NCBI GenBank assembly: GCA_017397655.1
Contig: JAFQIG010000033.1
Location: forward strand, 1 to 37,564
Direction: 5' to 3'
Length of the DNA: 37,564 nucleotides
Source: Clostridia bacterium
GTDB taxonomy: Bacteria; Bacillota; Clostridia; Oscillospirales; Acutalibacteraceae
Position 1 is the stretch's first letter, and each line of letters begins with the position of its first letter. The notes under the pieces are model-generated. The model was not told where the DNA came from. It made no database searches and worked only from the letters and a program-made list of their open reading frames with translations. Shown piece by piece: positions 33,655 to 37,564 of the stretch. Made by a program: the position numbers and the translations under genes.

Positions 33655-33786
33655 ATGCTGTTGTTGATAAAATCGGAAACCCTGTTTGTAATAGTTGATT
33701 GTGCCTTGTCGCAGGTTTCTCTGCCTACAGTTAAGAAGATGCTTGTCACAACCTTGTTCAAAGGCGGTTGAAACTTGACTAATCAT
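33562..33786 (-). pseudogene. Tyrosine integrase N-terminal fragment
   Basis: The first ~45 of 74 codons read FEQGCDKHLLNCRQRNLRQ, continuing TINYYKQGFRFYQQ, typical of the N-terminal core-binding domain of phage- or transposon-type tyrosine recombinases. The rest is hydrophobic and unrelated, and no catalytic domain follows. It is a truncated integrase just inside the island border, 137 bases from the 27-bp repeat. It is a diverged relative of the fragment at 28473-28670. Confidence 0.6.
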
Positions 33787-33826
33787 TGATATAATTGGAT
33801 TCCCTCTTGGCTTTATTTAAAAAACA

Positions 33827-33869
33827 TTAGACACATCATAAGACGTTAAGCTCGTTATGATGTGTCTAA
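33827..33869. repeat. Conserved hairpin, copy 2 (TTAGACACATCAT arms)
   Basis: A perfect 15-bp stem: TTAGACACATCATAA (33827-33841) with 33855-33869. T runs follow on both strands (T5 on plus, T6 on minus), so it is a good bidirectional terminator and should end the GGGtGRT transcript. The arms nearly match the hairpin at 28702-28745. Confidence 0.8.
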
Positions 33870-33922
33870 CTTTTTATCAATGATTAAATTTGTAATTCAC
33901 AGCCCGAATGCTGAGAAGCTTT

Positions 33923-33949
33923 TTATTTCATAGCCTCTTCGACTGCAAC
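33923..33949. repeat. 27-bp direct repeat, copy inside the GGGtGRT gene end
   Basis: Identical to 28810-28836 and comprising the final eight codons and stop of the GGGtGRT gene. It is the presumed attachment site at the gene side of the island. Confidence 0.85.
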
Positions 33950-34924
33950 TGCGCAAGCAACGGTAGCACCGACCATGGGGTTGTTGCCCATACCGATGAG
34001 ACCCATCATTTCAACGTGAGCGGGAACTGATGAGGAGCCTGCAAACTGAGCGTCACCGTGCATACGACCCATAGAGTCTGTAAGACCGTAGGAAGCAGGA
34101 CCTGCAGCAACGTTGTCGGGATGAAGAGTTCTGCCTGTGCCGCCGCCGGATGCTACTGAGAAGTACTCAACACCGTTTTCAAGAGCCCACTTCTTGTAAG
34201 TGCCTGCAACGAGGTGCTGGAATCTTGTGGGATTGGTAGAGTTACCTGTGATGGAAACGTCAACGCCTTCGTGCTTCATGATTGCAACGCCTTCAAGAAC
34301 GTCGTTTGCGCCGAAGCAGCGAACCTTTGCACGTTCACCGTCAGAGTAGGGAGTTGTCTCAAGGACTGTAAGCTCGCCTGTGTGGAAATCATAATCAGTC
34401 TTTACATAAGTAAAGCCGTTGATTCTTGAAATGATCATAGCGGCATCCTTGCCGAGACCGTTAAGGATGACACGAAGGGGTTCTTTACGAACCTTGTTAG
34501 CAGTTCTTGCGATACCGATTGCGCCCTCTGCTGCAGCAAAGGATTCGTGACCTGCAAGGAATGCAAAGCACTTTGTTTCTTCTTTAAGAAGCATTGCGCC
34601 GAGGTTGCCGTGGCCGAGACCTACAGCACGCTGTTCTGCTACAGAACCGGGGATGCAGAATGCCTGCAAGCCGACACCGATAGCAGCTGCTGCGTCGGAA
34701 GCTGTTGTGATGCCCTGGCTGATAGCAACAGCTACGCCGAGAGTGTATGCCCAGACAGCATTCTCAAAAGCGATGGGCTGTACGCCCTTGACAATAGCTT
34801 CAACATCGATTCCCTTGGAAAGGCAAAGCTCACGAGCTGCTTCAAGGCTTTCGATTCCGTATTTTGCCAGACATTCGTTAATGCCGGCCATTCTTCTTTC
34901 TTTTCCCTCAAAGGTTATTGCCAT
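33923..34924 (-). CDS. GGGtGRT family protein
   Basis: 333 aa. It contains the family's namesake motif in YFSVASGGGTGRTLHPDN (about residues 250-265), a Gly-rich FLAGHESFAAAEGAIGIART segment and a Gly/Ala-rich C-terminus (VAVEEAMK). The biochemical role is not established. The family is regularly paired with a NifU/IscU-like scaffold gene, as here (21-base gap), which suggests a part in iron-sulfur or metal cofactor handling. A GGAGGATATCAAT site precedes the ATG. Its last 27 bases are duplicated at 28810, which points to the 3' end being used as an integration site while the protein stays intact. Confidence 0.85.
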   Translation of the reverse strand: MAITFEGKERRMAGINECLAKYGIESLEAARELCLSKGIDVEAIVKGVQPIAFENAVWAYTLGVAVAISQGITTASDAAAAIGVGLQAFCIPGSVAEQRAVGLGHGNLGAMLLKEETKCFAFLAGHESFAAAEGAIGIARTANKVRKEPLRVILNGLGKDAAMIISRINGFTYVKTDYDFHTGELTVLETTPYSDGERAKVRCFGANDVLEGVAIMKHEGVDVSITGNSTNPTRFQHLVAGTYKKWALENGVEYFSVASGGGTGRTLHPDNVAAGPASYGLTDSMGRMHGDAQFAGSSSVPAHVEMMGLIGMGNNPMVGATVACAVAVEEAMK

Positions 34925-34945
34925 ATTGATATCCTCCTTCTCTGA

Positions 34946-35638
34946 TTATTCTTCTCTGGGGTCAATATACTTGACCGCATCTGCGAAACGACCGTAAGAG
35001 CCTGTATTCTTCTTATAAGCTTCATCGGGAGAAACGCCGTGGCGGATATCTTCAAGCATCTTGCCGAGTTTTACGAATTCGTAGCCGATAACCTGATCGT
35101 CAGCATCGAGAGCCATACGTGTAACATAGCCTTCAGCCATTTCCATATAACGAACGCCCTTAGCCTTTGTGCTGAACATTGTACCGACCTGTGAGCGGAG
35201 ACCTTTACCGAGATCTTCAAGTCCTGCACCGACAACAAGTCCGTCTTCGGAGAAAGCAGACTGTGTACGGCCGTAAACGAACTGAAGGAAGATCTCACGC
35301 ATTGCAACGTTGATAGCGTCACAAACGAGGTCTGTGTTGAGGCACTCAAGGAGAGTCTTTCCGGGAAGGATCTCAGCTGCCATAGCAGCAGAGTGAGTCA
35401 TACCGGAACAACCGAGAGTCTCAACAAGAGCTTCTTCGACGATGCCGTTCTTTACGTTAAGAGTGAGTTTGCAGGTTCCCTGCTGAGGAGCACACCAGCC
35501 TACACCGTGTGAAAAGCCGGAAATGTCCTTGATTTCATAGGGTTTGATCCATTTTCCCTCTTCGGGGATGGGTGCCGGACCATGATGCGGTCCCTTAGCG
35601 ACTACGCACATTTTTTCCACTTCATGGGAATAATTCAT
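34946..35638 (-). CDS. NifU/IscU-like iron-sulfur scaffold protein
   Basis: 230 aa, longer than classical IscU (~130-150). Conserved elements are HGVGWCAPQQGTCKLTLNV and ETLGCSGMTHSAAMAAEIL, giving cysteines in the pattern expected for cluster assembly; a C-terminal extension of about 100 residues is specific to this subgroup. Such scaffolds hold nascent Fe-S clusters for transfer to client enzymes. The ATG at 35638 has AAAGGAG upstream; an in-frame ATG at 35668 lies before that site and is rejected. First gene of a two-gene unit with GGGtGRT. The third cysteine of the canonical set is not clearly placed. Confidence 0.82.
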   Translation of the reverse strand: MNYSHEVEKMCVVAKGPHHGPAPIPEEGKWIKPYEIKDISGFSHGVGWCAPQQGTCKLTLNVKNGIVEEALVETLGCSGMTHSAAMAAEILPGKTLLECLNTDLVCDAINVAMREIFLQFVYGRTQSAFSEDGLVVGAGLEDLGKGLRSQVGTMFSTKAKGVRYMEMAEGYVTRMALDADDQVIGYEFVKLGKMLEDIRHGVSPDEAYKKNTGSYGRFADAVKYIDPREE

Positions 35639-35813
35639 AAGGGTTCTCCTTTCAGTATAAAAATACACTTTATTGTAACAAATATTTTTTAATTTTTCAA
35701 TCGCTATTTATAATTTTAAGTAAAATCTTTATACCTTTCTGCATAATATTTTTATTGATGGTGACTAAAATGTCAATTTGTAATTATTTTGTAACACAAT
35801 AGCAGATTCTATG

Positions 35814-35822
35814 TGATATAAT
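35814..35822 (+). promoter_or_regulatory. Extended -10 promoter for the leucine-rich-repeat gene
   Basis: TGATATAAT, an extended -10 box, 37 bases before the ATG. No good -35 box is seen at the expected distance. The 220-base gap between the NifU-like start and this gene holds only AT-rich sequence and this box. Confidence 0.55.
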
Positions 35823-35858
35823 AGAATTATCTTTTGAACTTTTGAAAGAAGTGACGAA

Positions 35859-37421
35859 ATGCGACACAAAAGCTTTTATAAATATGTTATGATTGGTCTT
35901 TCTTGGGGAATAATGATGTTGTTTTTTGCGATAATGTCATCTGCTCAAGAGCTTAAGGATGACATATTTATTTACAGCGTAAACAACGGCTGTGCTGTTA
36001 TCGAGTCGTGCACTAATCAATACAAATATAAAATTACCATTCCAAAAAAGGTAGGGGAATATCCCGTAAAAAGTATTGCATCGGGAGCTTTTTACGGAAA
36101 CGAGCATCTGACCGAGCTGGAAATATCCGAAGGAATAGAGACTGTTGGCGAGTTTTCTTTTTATATGTGTGCAAAGCTTGAAAAAGTTACTTTGCCGAAG
36201 AGTCTGAAACGTATCGAAAAAAACGCTTTTGCAATGTGCGAAAACCTTGGTGAAATTGAGCTGTTTCAAAATGTTCAGAAAATAGGAGAAGGAGCTTTTC
36301 AGAATTGCAAAAGAATTACGGTTTCAAAGGCGAATAAAAACTATTCGTCGGACGAGAGAGGAGCGCTTTTCAACAAAGATAAAACGGTGCTTATTCAATA
36401 TCCCGCTAACAGCGAAGAGGTGGAATATGTTGTTCCGAGATTTACCGAAAAAATCGAAGACAGAGCTTTTTTTCAAAGCAAAAACTTGCAAAAAATTTCA
36501 TTTTTAAAAAAAGTTACAACAATCGGAAAAGAGGCATTTGCCGAAAGCGGAATTACATACATTAATATTCCGCAAAGCGTTGAAAATATCGGTAAGATGG
36601 CTTTTGCAAAAACAGCCATAGTGTCGGCGACTCTTCCCGATGAAATAACTCAGATTCCCGAAAAGCTTTTTTATCTGTGTACACTTCTGGAAAGAGTAAA
36701 TATCAGCAGCAATACGGAGAGTATCGGGGACAGCGCTTTTTTCGGATGTGAAAAGCTTTTGGAATTTGATTTTCCGACAAGCCTGACTCGTATCGGAAAG
36801 GGTGCGTTTTTCGGTTGCAAGGCACTCCGTTCGATCGTTATTCCCGAAGGAACGGAAATTATCAGGGATAACACTTTTTACAGAAGCGGAATCAATGTGC
36901 TGACACTGCCCGCAAGCGTTAAATACATCGGGTACGAGGCGTTTTCGCAGTGCAAGCATCTTGAATCGGTCGTTTACAATGCCTCAAAAGAAAAGTGGGA
37001 AGAAATTTATATCGGCGAAAACAATGAGAGTCTGACAGAGTGTGAAAAAGAGTTCAGAAATTTTGATATAAGCTTTGATATAAAAGAGACGAAAACAAAG
37101 TCTGTCGGACATGGAGAAATACTTGTTTTGTATGCAGATACCGAAAAATATCCGACGATGTGCAGGATAATGTGGAGTGTAAACGGAGATGCGGCACAGG
37201 TAAAACAGAGCGTTGACGGTACGGCCTGTCACGTTATTCCCCAAAAAAGCGGTACCGTCACGGTCAGAGCTTCTCTGGTTGACCAAAACGGAAATATTAC
37301 CGTTAATTCTGACGGAAAAGAAATTGTTGCAGAAAAAGAAATTAAAGTCAAGGTTAATTTCTTTCGTAAGGCGGTACGGTTTATAAAAGACTTATTTAAC
37401 TTGACAAGATACGTGTTTTAA
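35859..37421 (+). CDS. Secreted BspA-like leucine-rich-repeat protein
   Basis: 520 aa. A signal peptide (MIGLSWGIMMLFFAIMSSA) is followed by about ten BspA-type (LRR_5) repeats of ~23 residues (about 55-380), each like IASGAFYGNEHLTELEISEG or IGDSAFFGCEKLLEFDFPTS. A C-terminal Ig-like region (about 400-500, with SVNGDAAQVKQSVDGTACHV and KSGTVTVRASLVDQNGNI) and a basic amphipathic end follow. Such proteins mediate adhesion or binding to host or microbial surfaces. No sortase motif or transmembrane anchor is seen, so attachment is unclear. The ribosome site (GAAAGAAG) is weak. Confidence 0.85.
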   Translation: MRHKSFYKYVMIGLSWGIMMLFFAIMSSAQELKDDIFIYSVNNGCAVIESCTNQYKYKITIPKKVGEYPVKSIASGAFYGNEHLTELEISEGIETVGEFSFYMCAKLEKVTLPKSLKRIEKNAFAMCENLGEIELFQNVQKIGEGAFQNCKRITVSKANKNYSSDERGALFNKDKTVLIQYPANSEEVEYVVPRFTEKIEDRAFFQSKNLQKISFLKKVTTIGKEAFAESGITYINIPQSVENIGKMAFAKTAIVSATLPDEITQIPEKLFYLCTLLERVNISSNTESIGDSAFFGCEKLLEFDFPTSLTRIGKGAFFGCKALRSIVIPEGTEIIRDNTFYRSGINVLTLPASVKYIGYEAFSQCKHLESVVYNASKEKWEEIYIGENNESLTECEKEFRNFDISFDIKETKTKSVGHGEILVLYADTEKYPTMCRIMWSVNGDAAQVKQSVDGTACHVIPQKSGTVTVRASLVDQNGNITVNSDGKEIVAEKEIKVKVNFFRKAVRFIKDLFNLTRYVF

Positions 37422-37452
37422 AATATACTTTTTGATAAGACAATTCCATATG

Positions 37453-37560
37453 TCTGAAATACAATATTTCACGCACGGTCGGACATTTTTCTCTTTGCCA
37501 TACGTCAGTATGGCTGCATCGAAGAAATGCCCGACTGCACGCAACCTATTGCATTTCAGA
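37453..37560. repeat. Long imperfect extragenic hairpin
   Basis: TCTGAAAT (37453-37460) at one end pairs with ATTTCAGA (37553-37560) at the other, and the apex is GCCATAC/GTATGGC (37497-37503/37508-37514) around GTCA. In between, complementarity is partial (blocks such as GTCGG and CATTT). Two arms of about 50 bases make this too long for a plain terminator. It may be an extragenic repeat element like the smaller one at 58-132. Confidence 0.55.
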
Positions 37561-37564
37561 TGCA

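Larger units (their letters stand above)
28810..33949. mobile_element. Integrated island carrying type III restriction-modification
   Basis: The region is bounded by the 27-bp repeats and contains an HTH remnant, res, mod, a short plus-strand reading frame, an integrase-like fragment and a hairpin. Its base composition is visibly more AT-rich than the core genes on either side. No intact recombinase is present, so the element is probably immobile now. The bounds rest on the exact repeat; the mechanism (site-specific integration) is inferred. Confidence 0.65.

Overview
The window looks like chromosome from an uncultured gut-type member of the Clostridia (Oscillospirales/Ruminococcaceae-like). 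The basis is strong AGGAGG ribosome binding sites, a T-box leader on the branched-chain amino acid operon, a Gram-positive YidC/Jag set, type I cohesin and dockerin modules, BspA-like leucine-rich repeats, and a GGGtGRT/NifU-like gene pair. Most of it is ordinary core genome.

Layout. 1-386: gene-free, with several hairpins and a terminator. 387-1489 (minus): maf and a NUDIX ADP-ribose pyrophosphatase, divergent from 1612-5070 (plus), a coupled set of a radical SAM/B12-binding-like protein, a membrane-anchored cohesin protein and a secreted cohesin-dockerin protein. 5251-8859: rpsF-ssb-rpsR-rpmH-rnpA-yidD-yidC-jag, joining two clusters that are usually separate. 8980-10560: a LytR-CpsA-Psr protein. 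10745-14299: rpmG-secE-nusG-rplK-rplA and, behind an L10 leader, rplJ-rplL. 14420-16083: dcd and a membrane acyltransferase. 16143-17057 (minus): a sugar isomerase-like TIM barrel. 17117-22330: a T-box followed by ilvB-ilvN-ilvC-ilvD. 22389-25280: a secreted beta-propeller glycosidase-like protein and gdhA. 25508-27316 (minus): a GH127-type glycosidase.

25359-28745 and 28810-33949 are accessory. The first stretch is AT-rich and holds what I read as a family of tiny single-pass membrane peptides (four copies: one clear, one minimal, two without a normal start codon), a zinc-finger-like protein, and an integrase-like N-terminal fragment. The second is a type III restriction-modification operon (mod-res). 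It is bounded by an exact 27-bp direct repeat that is the last 27 bases of the GGGtGRT gene, so it looks like an element integrated at the 3' end of that gene. On both sides the repeat is followed, on the minus strand, by a related hairpin (TTAGACACATCAT arms) and then an integrase-like N-terminal fragment. This suggests tandem insertions at one site.

33923-35638 (minus) holds the GGGtGRT and NifU-like genes. 35859-37421 is a secreted leucine-rich-repeat protein, and the window closes in a long imperfect hairpin.

The points most worth following up are the small membrane peptide family, the double insertion site in the GGGtGRT gene, and the three-gene radical SAM/cohesin/cohesin-dockerin operon. 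All calls are made by reading the sequence; no database search was run.
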